A stretch of DNA of 64,000 bases from Skeletonema tropicum (GCA_037178625.1 CM074130.1:3100001-3164000); one strand, 5' to 3'; numbered from the stretch's first letter, positions 51,507 to 62,644 are shown. The notes: a model not told the origin generated them from the letters alone. A program made the numbers and translations.

Positions 51507-54500
51507 ATGGTGAAGGCATATGGTTCTACGGACAGAAGCGATGAAAAACCAACAACGCCACCGCGTGGAAATCTGAATAATTCCTCTTACAAAACTCCAC
51601 CGCGAACCGGTGGCTCTAATATTCCTCGCAACACAAGTAACAGCGCTGAAACTACACGAACACAAGAATCAGATCCGCTGCTTGGAGAGAAGCTGCTAGT
51701 TGACGATGTAAAGTTCAATTTGTCGAAATCGTTGCAGTTGCAGCCACGCAGTTCTCGTTTTGATAGTGCCCCAGATCTTGGCCGCGGCAGAAACCCCAAA
51801 AGCAACAGGGAGGATTCGATTGTAGATTCTCTTATAGGAAACAATGTGATGGTCTATGAAGATCTGGACACTCTTGCCTACTCTCAAGAACTTGATGACA
51901 GTACGTTTAGACACTTCATGGATGATGTAGAGAGACAGAAGCGGGGTTTCCTTAATAGATTTTTTGGCTCGGATCCAGCATTACCTTTGGTGTGCCTCGG
52001 ATTGGTAGTGGGTATTGCCATATGTGCGGTCCCAGCATTTTTATACGTTCAATATCAACATCATCAAGACGTGCATAATCATAACATTTTTTCTGGTGAT
52101 CCTGTAGGAGACAAGGCGTCTACAACTCACTCTGCGCTATGGGGTGGCGTTCCCTATCAAAAGATCAGTCGAGCTGCATACGGGGATCCTGTTTCCAACT
52201 TTTTAGATGAGTCTCTTTTCCATCCATCGCTACTATACCATGGAGAAGGGATTGACATTACAAGAGCTAAATCATCAGCCGACCCAACGCATTTAACTGG
52301 AGGGGACAATGATGAGAGGAGGAGATTAGCTTCCTCGTCAATGAAGCCATTTCTGCGGTTTCCTTTTCCGACTGGAGCATTTTGGACAAATTTAGTTCTT
52401 CTTCCTCAAACGTCTGACGGGAAGCCAAAACTGACTACAAAATCACAATCTTCATACCCGATCGTAGCTTACCCCTACTCATTTCAGTGGTCAGCGCTTG
52501 GAAGGCTGCAGGTGTCTTATTCGGCTTCGCGGCGTAAAATACAACCCAATAGTATCCAGGATGCATTTGCTCCCGATGTATCAATTGGTTCAGTTGACAA
52601 CATCCACAATCGGCATGTTGTGAAATACGATAGTTTAAGTGTCACTTTACGGTACTATGGTGAAGCAAAAGAAACATCAGGAAAACAAAATACAACCAAT
52701 TCGGATCAATTGAAGCATTGGGATACGTATATAGTTCAGGGATCGCCTTACATTACTGCTCGATACTATGGACTTCGTCCTGAATTGACTGCTCTTTCGG
52801 ACTTTACAGATATTGCGTGTGTACCAACAATGAAGACGGAGGAAGAACGACTAACTACTGAACCAAAGAAATCCAATTCGACAGAATCAAATCGAAGAAG
52901 AATGAGTATTTTTTCGGAACCATCATCATCGACGACGACGACGACGACAGGCTCGAGCAGCAAAAAGTTCGGTGTCTGTGGCATATCAGAGAAATCTACT
53001 CGACAAAAGAAGATTATGACTGGAGTACAGTTTGTGGTTACAACCCAAGAAGGTTTGACATGGCTCGTGTTTGCATCAGAACCGATTACGTTTGAGTTCG
53101 ATCAGGCAGCAAGACGAAAGATCAAAACTTCAGAACCATTTCAGGGCGTGATTCGTTTGGCACTGGTGCCGCCGTCTCCGGCTAATCTATCAACGGGCTC
53201 AAATGTGACTACTTCAAAACCATTGGACGAGGTAGAGCTTGCTTCTTCTTCTGGAGTTAAGCGTCTCATCTATCACGCCGGTACGTTTCCAATCGGAGGT
53301 ACAGTAAATTGGAACTTTCGTTCTGGGTCACCTGCCCCTCTTGCGTCATCAATTGCATCTGGTCGAAGGAGGTTACGTCACTTATCATCTTCGGCGAAGG
53401 AAAGCAATGTCGGGGGTATAACATTTACATTCAAAACAATGCATATGTCTTCATTGGAATCTACATCCACTAGTGCCCAGATGGAGCTTTTAATGCTGTC
53501 TCTACCACATCATGCGTCGTCCATCTCGTCGGCGGATAAAATACTGTTCAATCCAAAAGAGTTTGATCTATTTTTCCGGTGTATAAAAGGAAGAATGGTA
53601 CCAGTTGTTGGTAGCTCCTGGACATATGAGGAAAAATTGACATCAATTGGCTTCGATGACGAAACATCCATCGTCGGAATACAAAATCCAAGCCTCTCTT
53701 TATCTTCTATGGACCAATCTATCCGCGATCTAATACTGCAAACAGTCGATTCCGATCTTAAAATTAATTTGCCTGTGCTTGAAAGTGGTGCGTATGGTTT
53801 CGGGAAAGGTATTGCAAGGCTTGCACAATTGGCGCTCATTGCAGATTCTGTTGAAGGAGCGAATGCCCAAGCGAAACACGCCACTGTGAAGAACGTGACT
53901 GCTGCAAAACATGAGAGCAATGATTCGTCCAGAATTACGTCGCAGAGGGCGTATGCCCTACTAGAAAAACATTTGACGATGTGGCTGGTTGGAGATGGTG
54001 ATGACCGACGGTTATTTTATGACGTAGATTTGGGCGGTATCGTTTCAAAAGACGGGCTGACAGATGTGTTCAGTGACTTCGGAAATGTCAGATACAATGG
54101 TAAGAACAACTCACCTGAAATCATTGATGAAGTAACGCAATTTCAATTGCTGTGGGGCTGTTCTAAAACTTCTGTGCTCTCTCTTCGTCAGATCATCATT
54201 TTCATTATGGATATGTGCTATACGCTGCTGCTGTACTCGGTAGAGCGAGGCCCAAATTCACATCCCAGTATGGTTCCTATATTGATTCACTTTTCTATGA
54301 TGTTGCTCATAATTCAAGTGCTGTAATGAATCCTGGTAGCAAGGGCGAAATTTTCTTCCCCTTGGCTCGTCACAAGTCGTGGTTTGATGGACATTCGTTT
54401 GCTTCTGGCTTGTTTCCGTTTGCGGATGGAAAATCACAGGAAAGTTCAAGTGAAGCGACAAATTGTTATTTCGGCGCTTATCTTTGGTCGAAGGTAAGAT

Positions 54501-55201
54501 GGGCCGGCAGCCCGGAGGGTGACAAGATCGTGGACTATGCGCGATTGCTCTTGGCGACTGAAATAACAGGGGCAAAGACGTATTGGCACATGACGCCAAG
54601 GTCAGTCGACCCCTTCACAGCTACATCTGGATCGAGCTTATTACCTGTGCCATACAACACACTTTTTCAGCAGAATTACATGGTCGGTAACCTGGGTATG
54701 ACGGACGTGACTAGTACTACATGGTTTGGCACCGAAGTTGTGTATGTTCATTTGATCAATTTTATGCCAGTTACCGCGATAACTTCAGAACTGTTTGACA
54801 AAGCATATGTTAAAGGAGAAAGACAGGTTCTAATGAATATTGGTTCAGTAGAAAAGGCTTGGACGGGCTATTTAATAAGCAACGAAGCAATCGTTGATCC
54901 TAACAAAGCTTGGACGGAGGCGCAAAGTTTGGTCAGTAATCAATTAGATTCTGGATCCAGCAAGAGCCAAGTGCTATACTGGATAAGCACTAGGCCGGGA
55001 TTTTCGTCGAATACCACAGCAAGTGTGCCAAGCAATGATAACCAAAGCAGCTCAAATTCTTCGGAGAAGGCAGAAGGTACAATAGATATAGCGTCAGCGG
55101 GTTCGGCAAGCTGCTCGGCTCACGACAACTGTGTCAAGAGCCAATTGGTAGGTATTTGCTGTCCTACAAACGATGGCATAATGTTATCTTGTTGTAATTA
55201 A
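51507..55201 (+). CDS. membrane-anchored GH81 endo-beta-1,3-glucanase, two exons
   Basis: Exons 51507-54099 and 54192-55201 (92-nt intron, AATG|GTAAGA ... CGTCAG|AT) give 1200 residues. The N-terminal ~155 residues are cytosolic and disordered, followed by one span (about 157-180, LPLVCLGLVVGIAICAVPAF), so the enzyme faces outside or the lumen. GH81 signatures: FPTGAFWTNLVLLPQ, YPYSFQWSA, YGSPYITARYYG-like QGSPYITARYYG, YNDHHFHYGYVLYAAAV (created by splicing) and QESSSEATNCYFGAYLW, which carries the catalytic Glu pair. The tail (CSAHDNCVKSQLVGICCP ... LSCC) is a small Cys-rich module. Likely cuts beta-1,3-glucans such as chrysolaminarin or callose. It ends 49 bp from CFAP53. Confidence 0.92.
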
Positions 55202-55250
55202 TAATGAGATGAACTGCACATATTGATCAATGTAATGATTATGTTAGTGT

Positions 55251-56523
55251 TCACACGTTCACTTGAGGTGGGTACATAGCACGCTCTAGTGTCTGTAGGC
55301 GAGCCCTCTCTTCTTGATGCATCTTTTGCTTCCGCAATCGTTCTTGCTCCTTGCGCTCCTTTGCCATTTCCTTGTTTGCAATAGCAGTCTACTCGAAATA
55401 GATGTTGGGGTTGAAGAATTGCAAATGTGAATGATCTTGTTCGTTTGTGATCAAAGACAGAGCTGGTGGGACGTGGACTTACCTCTAATCTGGCCAATCT
55501 TGCCTTCTCATTGTCTCTCCTTTCGGCTTCCTCTGCTCTTAATACGGCCGCCCTGGCCTCTTCTTCGAACTCTTTCTCTTTCATTTGCTCCATTGCGGCC
55601 TCTTTTGACTTTCTCAATATTTGTTGCTCTCTTGACCATGAAATTAACTCTTGCTGTCGATCTCTCTCCATTTGTTCTGCTTTCAAACGATCATCCTTTG
55701 CCTTTGCAATGCGGTCCATCTGCTGCGATCGTATCTTGTTTACTGTCTCGTTCTCGACCTCTTCGTGTTGTGTTTGTTCTTTTAGGCAACGAATGAATTC
55801 CTCGGATGCTTCCTTGCCATCATGTTTTTTTGCCTGTTCGGCAAGGATGGCATCTCTTTCCAAGGCTAATGCGTGTTGCAACAATATCGCATCTTGATGC
55901 TTCTCCAATTCTTGCCTCATTTGCTTCTCTTTGGCACGCTCCAATGTTTCATCGTGGACTTCTCTCTGCTCCTGTTTGATCTTCTCTGATGCCAGTCTCT
56001 CTGATTCTCGAGCTTCCCTTTCAATCTTCGACATAAGTCGCATTTGCTCTTGCTCTTCTAGATGCCTTTGTGACGCAGCTGCTGCTGCTTGCTTTTGCTT
56101 CAGCTCGATTTGTTTGTCCAGAGCACTCCGTGTTCGGAGGATGCTTTCGCGATGCTTTTGTTGCTTGTTGCCTTCATCACGTAGTATGCACATATCCCCA
56201 GAGTGAGAGTCGTCGTCTTCGTCAGTGTTTGCCCTTGCGGTCTGTGTGTCCAACTGTCTGTCCTTGACAATCTGATTTAACATCTCTTTGGATTGCAATA
56301 CCCGCATCTCATCACAAGATTCCCTCCATTGTCTATGATAGCAATCTTTCACGAACTCGAGCCGTTCAGCTTCCCTCTTTGCTTTCAACTTGTGAGCCCG
56401 AGTTCTAATTTGCTCAATTCGATCATCTTTGCATTGAATCATTCGAGCGTTTGCTTCGTTGTTCCACAATGTTGTGTCATTGTTATACAACGATTGAATT
56501 GATTCCTTGTGACTTCGATTCAT
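55251..56523 (-). CDS. CFAP53: CFAP53 (CCDC11)-like cilium protein, two exons
   Basis: Exon 1 (56523-55483) and exon 2 (55388-55251) join across a 94-nt intron (GAG|GTAAGT ... GAGTAG|ACT), giving 392 residues ending ERAMYPPQVNV. Reading through without splicing gives a false tail. The protein is almost wholly coiled coil. Its N-terminal block (RTRAHKLKAKREAERLEFVK then HRQWRESCDEMRVLQSKEM) follows the CFAP53 pattern, and the rest is a trichohyalin/plectin-like Glu/Arg/Gln region. CFAP53 is a microtubule-inner protein of axonemes. Finding it here agrees with DNAAF4 and DNAAF10 and implies flagellated cells. The upstream region is shared with the plastid DnaJ gene. Confidence 0.83.
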
Positions 56524-56898
56524 CCTTGATCCTTGGAAGAAGTACTGTACCTAATAGACGCGATACGAGAAAGAGATATACACATTCCACATCTTCACAA
56601 ACGTTACACGTGGCATCTCTTGAAAAATTTCGCGCTGACTCAAGCAAAAACAACCACACCGCCGCCCATCCATCCATCGTCGACGATGGACGTCACTCCA
56701 AACTCCAACTTTCATCTATCCCACCGAACTCCAAGAAGATCTACTCTCTCTCCCACGCGTTGTTATTGAGTTGATCAAACTACAGTTACCTTGTCAGTTT
56801 TGTCGGATCTTAACTTCCGTCTCATCTGCGATCACACCGATCATCATTTAGTGAATATTATAAAGTCGCCAATTCATACATCACAGAACAATCACAAG
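56524..56898. other. 375-bp divergent intergenic region
   Basis: It lies between CFAP53 (minus) and the plastid DnaJ gene (plus). The DnaJ frame stays open back to 56791 but the signal peptide begins at ATG 56899. No gene was recognised. Confidence 0.45.
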
Positions 56899-58251
56899 AT
56901 GAAACTACTTCCATTAGCACTCGCAGTGTTCTGCACCAGCAGTTCCACCATGGCATTCTCGCCAATGCGTGCCTTCCAACCCGTCTCACCGATGAAAACG
57001 AGCAATCACTCTCCTCTCCCATCATCTCAACAATCACGCACATCAAGCACACAACTCTACATGTCATCACGCAATAACTCTCGTGACTTTTATTCCATTC
57101 TCGGTGTTGCACGCGGTGCTGACAGTAAAGAAATTAAATCGGCATACCGAAAACTTGCGAAAAAATATCACCCTGACGCCAACCCTGGCAAGGATACCAC
57201 CAATGAGTTCCAAGAGGTCAATCGAGCCTATGAGGTGCTGAGTGATGATGACAAACGTAAACGTTACGATATGTTCGGTGAAGCTGGTGTTGGAAGTTCT
57301 GCTGCCAGTGAAGGTGGAAGTCCATATGGCTACGGAAGTCCCTTTGGTGGAGCTGGATTCTCTCAAGAGGTTGATTTGGGTGATATTTTTGATACCTTTT
57401 TCGGAGGCGGAGGACCGGGAGGCCCTGGAGGAGCCGGATTCGCTGGAGGGAGAGGCGGACGTGGTGGACGACGAACGGGTCCTATGGCAGGTGATGATTT
57501 GAGGTTTGATTTGGAATTGGATTTTAAGAAGGCAATCTTCGGTGGAGAGGAGAAGGTTCGAATTCGCCATCTAGAGACCTGTGGAACGTGTAGTGGATCT
57601 GGTGTCAAGCCTGGTGCCAAGGTAACTACCTGCTCAACCTTGTAACTGGAGTTGGTGTGACAATGCAGGTTACTAGAACTCCTTTGGGTAACTTCCAAAC
57701 ACAGCAAACATGTCCTTCTTGTCGTGGAACTGGTCAAAAGGTTGAGGAATATTGTGGAACATGTTCTGGAGAAGGAACTGTCAGCAAAACGAAGCAGATC
57801 AAGGTCGACATCCCGCCTGGTGTTGAGGATGGAAATAAGCTGCGTGTGAGGGCTGAGGGAGATGCAGGCCCCAATGGAGGCCCCGCTGGTGATTTATATA
57901 TCTTCTTGAAGGTTAAGAATGATCCCAATTTCCGAAGGGAGGGACCAGAGATTTATTCTGATGCCTCTATATCGTATGTTGATGCAATCCTTGGAACTTC
58001 GTTGAAGGTTCCTGTTGTTGATGGAGAAGTCACTATTAAGGTTCCTCCAGGAACTCAGCCGGATCAGGTCATGAGGACTCAAAGGGAATGGAGCTCCTGT
58101 GCTTGGGGATGCCAACAAAAGGGGAGACCATTACGTTACAATGAAAGTAGATATCCCGTCGAAGCTTTCGAATGAGGAGAAGGAATTGGTAGAGAAGCTG
58201 CAAGAGTTGCAAGAGAAGAAAGCAGGCAAAAAGTCTGGTTTCTTTCAGTAG
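56899..58251 (+). CDS. dnaJ: plastid-targeted type I DnaJ (HSP40), frame disturbed at zinc motif 2 and near the C-terminus
   Basis: Start [20 protein letters not shown] then SPMRAFQP is a signal peptide plus plastid presequence. J domain about 63-125 ([30 protein letters not shown] with HPD), Gly-rich region, then zinc motifs CGTCSGSG (1), CPSCRGTG (3) and CGTCSGEG (4). Motif 2 is encoded only if two surplus T are ignored at about 57630-57649 (giving [13 protein letters not shown]). Alternatively a 47-nt GT-AG segment (57622-57668) removes it and restores frame. One more surplus base at 58077 (ATGAGG-A-CTCAAA) is needed to reach the natural end ...GKKSGFFQ at 58251. Otherwise a normal Hsp70 co-chaperone of the bacterial/cyanobacterial type. 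Confidence 0.83.
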
Positions 58252-58318
58252 ATAGTGACAGTAAAGCCTTTAATGTAAGTAATCTATCAAAACTTTCGTA
58301 CATAATAACTTTCCGCTA

Positions 58319-58816
58319 TTAAGATTCTTGTTTTGACCATTTTACAAATGCCCATGTAGCGCTCACTGTACACAAGGCGAGTTCAACTAGTGACGGAGGT
58401 GCAATACTTCCCAACGAACCGAATAATCTTAAAGAAGACTCAATTGGTGATATCAGTAGAGTCATGAGGGCAACAGCAGCTGGAATTCTTTCGTCAAATT
58501 TGATTGTGCCTACAGTGGTGCATGTTGCAGCTATTGCTGAGAGAGCAAGAAATGTACCAGAAAAGTCAACATCTTTTGCAAGAATTCCTCCTGATAGAAA
58601 TATCAACCCAAATGCATCATCATTGTAGCCTTGATCACCATCATTGCTCGGTGAATTTTGAAGAGAGAAATCCGATCTGATTAGGTTAAATTGCTGAGGT
58701 GCCGCAACTCCACGATGTGACGGAGAAAATGTAGAAGAAAAAGAAGTAACAGATGAAAATAATGCTACTAGCAGAAGAAGCTGCACACCACCGACGAACT
58801 TGTGCAACAATACCAT
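58319..58816 (-). CDS. small plastid-targeted membrane protein
   Basis: The 165-residue ORF starts MVLLHKFVGGVQLLLLVALF, a signal peptide ending SSVTS, followed by FSSTFSPSHRG, a plastid-type presequence with Phe at the junction. Three hydrophobic segments follow (about 68-80, GLIFLSGGILA; 87-105, TFLALSAIAATCTTVG; 112-130, PAAVALMTLLISP) plus one near 143-157. The C-terminus is WAFVKWSKQES. Family unknown; likely a plastid envelope or thylakoid protein. It converges with dnaJ, 67 bp apart. Confidence 0.72.
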   Translation of the reverse strand: MVLLHKFVGGVQLLLLVALFSSVTSFSSTFSPSHRGVAAPQQFNLIRSDFSLQNSPSNDGDQGYNDDAFGLIFLSGGILAKDVDFSGTFLALSAIAATCTTVGTIKFDERIPAAVALMTLLISPIESSLRLFGSLGSIAPPSLVELALCTVSATWAFVKWSKQES

Positions 58817-60044
58817 TGTCTTGTCACGCTACAATATTCTATGAGCTACACTCTCTGGAGACGCAACATGAAGTATGTACCTACATCATGGTGCTTGAAG
58901 TGCAAGCTTTGTTGGGTACCTACGTACCCCCCAACTTTTCCTGTGCCCCCCTCAAAATCTCAGCCTCACAGAGTCGAAATTTTACCCCCTCTCCCGATCC
59001 CAGTCTTGCCGCAATTCTAATCCCGAGGTTGAAATTCGAGAAAGTATCGTACGATACGAACAAAAGTTGTGCTGACCGATGAAGAGGGGCGATGAAAGAT
59101 TAAGGTGCTATGATTAAAGAGGGGATATAACAAACCTCATGAACGCCCACGACAATTGTCAAGATCCTAATCGGATATTTGTCCGACAAAGATGTATGAA
59201 GAGGTGCTGTCAGCCAGCAAATTGGCCCCATCAGTCAAGCTACGCGGCTTCCAAGAGCAGTGCTACTCTGCTTTTACATCATAAACACCTAAAACGGTTA
59301 AAAAACTGAAAGCTTGACACATATTAAATAAACGTCAGAATTTGAGATCTTGGGTGAAGTGAGCCTTACCTAATGATCTGCTTCATGTCATATATCTTCA
59401 AAAGCATCACCACAAAATAATGGAAAAACTAGGGTGCACCGTGTGCGAGGAAAAGAGAAGAGATAAAGCAGTTGTACATAGGCACAGCACGCAGCCGAGG
59501 CTGAACAGTGAGCAGCAACCTCAGGAAGGCACAGGTATCTTGATTTTCGAACGCCGACCCCATGCCTGCGTGAGGCAGGCGATGGGGTCAGCGGCAGATT
59601 CTTCTCACTACTCACTAACTTCAGCTAATAAAATTCTTTTCTCTAGAGCATTGCCTAGCCGTATCATAGCTTATGCGGGCAGCATTACTTATTCGATCAA
59701 ATGAGTCAGTTGTACGATTCGAAACGATAGGGTGCCAAAAGAATCGCTGTAACATTTGTGTGACGATATATATTCGAACACTGTTATGTTGGTGTAACAA
59801 AATGTAACAATGACTAACCCTAACAAAATTCCTTCCCGCAATAATTAAGGATTTCTACACTTAAGGGCTTCCCGCAATTTCTCAAAACGAATGTGAACAA
59901 CCCTGGATTCTTGAGTATTCGTTTTTGTTCTTGGCGCTTCACGGGTCCCTCCCCGTTCGCGATTATTTTGAGTGCCGTTCGAAAGAATCAGGGAAATGGT
60001 GTGGCATTCTAACAAGAGCACTACGACAATATATAATGAAAACA
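58817..60044. other. 1.2-kb gene-free region left of the satellite array
   Basis: Contains GGGTACCTACGTACCCCCC near 58914, a strong inverted repeat at 59556-59589, and TAACA/TGTAACA-rich DNA at 59750-59820. One plus-strand frame (59420-59704) is open but crosses the inverted repeat and shows no family pattern. No gene was recognised. Confidence 0.5.
59556..59589. repeat. 14-bp-arm inverted repeat (hairpin)
   Basis: GACCCCATGCCTGC, then GTGAG, then GCAGGC-G-ATGGGGTC: fourteen paired bases with one bulged G and a 5-nt loop. It is isolated, GC-rich and unlike its AT-rich surroundings. It could be a fold-back mobile-element end or a structured RNA; no partner copy was seen in the window. Confidence 0.85.
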
Positions 60045-62003
60045 GTCAAGACTAAAATGGGCCACTAGAAGCGGCTCATGCGTGTAATGACGACGATTAA
60101 TCCAATTTGGCAGCTCGCCAGCCCACACTGGATCTCATATGTAGCTACTAGACTTAATGACGACGATAGGTACGATTTGGGTAGGATGTGGTGCTGCTGG
60201 CCGACCCACACTGGACCTCTCAGATCAGCTACGAACCTCTAGCTTTGCTTCTACGCACGCCAAACGTCTGAGCAATGAAAATGTGCTTGTATGATATCAC
60301 CACCGACTATTAGGCCACTAGAGAAGCGACTCATGCGCGTAATGACGACGATTGGTACGATTTTGGTAGGATGTGGTGCTGCTGGTCGACCCACACTGGA
60401 CCTCTCAGATCAGCTACGAACCTCTAGCTTTGCTTCTACGCACGCCAAACGTCTGAGCAGCGATAATGTGCTTGTATCGTATCACCGCCGACTATAATGG
60501 GCCACTAGAAGCGGCTCATGCGTGTAATGACGACGATAGGTACGATTTTGGTAGGATGTGGTGCTGCTGGTCGACCCACACTGGACCTCTCGGATCAGCT
60601 ACGAACCTCTAGCTTTGCTTCTACGCACGCCAAACGTCTGAGCAATGATAATGTGCTTGTATGGTATCACCACCGACTATTAGGCCACTAGAGAAGCGAC
60701 TCATGCGTGTAATGGCGACGATAAGTACGATTTTGGTAGGATGTGGTGCCACTGGACCTCTCAGATCAGCTACGAACCTCTAGCTTTGCTTCTACGCACG
60801 CCAAACGTCTGAGCAGCGATAATGTGCTTGTATCGTATCACCGCCGACTATAATGGGCCACTAGAAGCGGCTCATGCGAGTAATGACGACGATAGGTACG
60901 ATTTGGGTAGGATGTGGTGCTGCTGGCCGACCCACACTGGACCTCTCAGATCAGCTACGAACCTCTAGCTTTGCTTCTACGCACGCCAAATGTCTGAGCA
61001 ATGATAATGTGCTTGTATGATATCACCACCGACTATTAGGCCACTAGAGAAGCGACTCATGCGCGTAATGACGACGATTGGTACGATTTTGGTAGGATGT
61101 GGTGCTGCTGGTCGACCCACACTGGACCTCTCAGATCAGCTACGAACCTCTAGCTTTGCTTCTACGCACGCCAAACGTCTGAGCAGCGATAATGTGCTTG
61201 TATCGTATCACCACCGACTATAATGGGCCACTAGAAGCGGCTCATGCGTGTAATGACGACGATAAGTACGATTTTGGTAGGATGTGGTGCTGCTGGTCGA
61301 CCCACACTGGACCTCTCAGATCAGCTACGAACCTCTAGCTTTGCTTCTACGCACGCCAAACGTCTGAGCAGCGATAATGTGCTTGTATGGTATCACCGCC
61401 GACTCTAATGGGCCACTAGAAGCGGCTCATGCGTGTAATGGCGACGATAAGTACGATTTTGGTAGGATGTGGTGCTGCTGGCCAGCCCACACTGGACCTC
61501 TCAGATCAGCTACGAACCTCTAGCTTTGCTTCTACGCACGCCAAACGTCTGAGCAGCGATAATGTGCTTGTATCGTATCACCGCCGACTATAATGGGCCA
61601 CTAGAAGCGGCTCATGCGTGTATTGACGACGATTGGTACGATTTTGGTAGGATGTGGTGCTGCTGGTCGACCCACACTGGACCTCTCAGATCAGCTACGA
61701 ACCTCTAGCTTTGCTTCTACGCACGCCAAATGTCTGAGCAATGAAAATGTGCTTGTATGGTATCACCGCCGACTATAATGAGCCACTAGAAGCGGCTCAT
61801 GCGTGTATTGATGATAATAGGTACGATTTTGGTAGGATGTGGTGCTGCTGGCCAGCCCACATTGGACCTCTCAAATCACATACGTAGCTCTAGCTTTGCT
61901 TTTACGCACACCTAACGTCTGAGCAGCGATAATGTGCTTGTATCGTATCACCATCGAGTATAATGGGTTACTAGAAGCGGCTCATGCGCGTATTGACGAC
62001 GAA
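60045..62003 (+). repeat. 185-bp satellite array, about ten units, partly dimeric
   Basis: The landmark CACGCCAAAYGTCTGAGCA starts at 60256, 60441, 60626, 60797, 60982, 61167, 61352, 61537, 61722 and (diverged) 61907. Spacing is 185 bp throughout except one 171-bp step, where a unit lost 14 bp around GTGCCACTGG. Two unit types alternate on the left: one with GACTATTAGGCCACTAGAGA, the other with GACTATAATGGGCCACTAGA. Units 1-4 and 5-8 partly repeat at a 726-bp distance. Edge units are degenerate. Blocks are shared with the array at 4.5-5.2 kb. Each unit also has GCTTCTA and TAGAAGC about 75 bp apart as inverted partners. Confidence 0.95.
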
Positions 62004-62269
62004 GTGCCCTCATAACGGATCCCAAATGTTAGTTAATTGTCATTGTTCATATGTATTTGGTCACTTTTTCGGTCTAGTTTTGTGCGTTGTTTTTTGCATT
62101 GGCACTGAATAAAACTTGTTGTATAATTAGTTCTTCATATTTCTCTTCAAATGATGGTACTTATGTATTGTTGCTTTGTCGACATCGTTGATTATGTAAA
62201 TTCTAGAGGGTACGATACATCTTTCTTGAAGTCTCAAGACTTACTATGTTGTTGTAAGCAGGGTTGTAT

Positions 62270-62640
62270 CCACTCCGTACCCACCGAAAAAATACCTGGG
62301 TACATAGCAGGTATTTTTGGGTATTGGGTGCAACTATTTTACGTACCTGCTCGATTTCTGTATGGGTGCTTACCTGATACGTACTTACCTAAGGGTAACT
62401 ACCTTCTGGGTACTCCTAATCAGGTACAAATGAGCTCAAAATACCCGTAAAATAGCGAAATTCACCCCTGAAATGGCCAAAATTCTTCAAAAAAGTACCC
62501 ATTCAAGGACCTTACTCGTACCTAACTGGGTCACCTAGGTAATGGGTACGTAACCAAGTAATACGTACCCAGTCGAAAATACGGATGGGTATTACCCAAT
62601 ACGTACGTACCTACGTATTTTCGGACTCTAGGTATAACCC
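62270..62640. repeat. GGGTAC/GTACCC-dense stretch with nested inverted repeat
   Basis: Within 370 bp, GGGTA, TACCC, GTACC and ACGTAC motifs recur many times on both strands, far above the neighbourhood. The right part forms an inverted repeat: CGAAAATACG at 62574-62583 pairs with CGTATTTTCG at 62614-62623, and GGGTATTACCC is nested within its 30-nt loop. A shorter GGGTACCTACGTACCCCCC patch occurs at 58914. Possibly a decayed palindromic element. Confidence 0.75.
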
Positions 62641-62644
62641 TGGT

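Noticed and set aside
55389..55482. Long alternative C-terminus of CFAP53 read through the intron
   Set aside because: GT-AG splicing gives a coiled-coil end typical of the family; the read-through tail has no such pattern.
60291..61223. Two nearly identical 68-residue plus-strand frames (60291-60497 and 61017-61223)
   Set aside because: They are satellite units read in one frame; identity reflects the 726-bp repeat, not a protein family.
60045..62003. Regular repeats considered as a CRISPR array
   Set aside because: The whole 185-bp unit is conserved, with no unique spacers, and the genome is eukaryotic.
62151..62450. 99-residue plus-strand frame right of the satellite
   Set aside because: Lies largely in the GGGTAC-rich repeat-like stretch and shows no family features.
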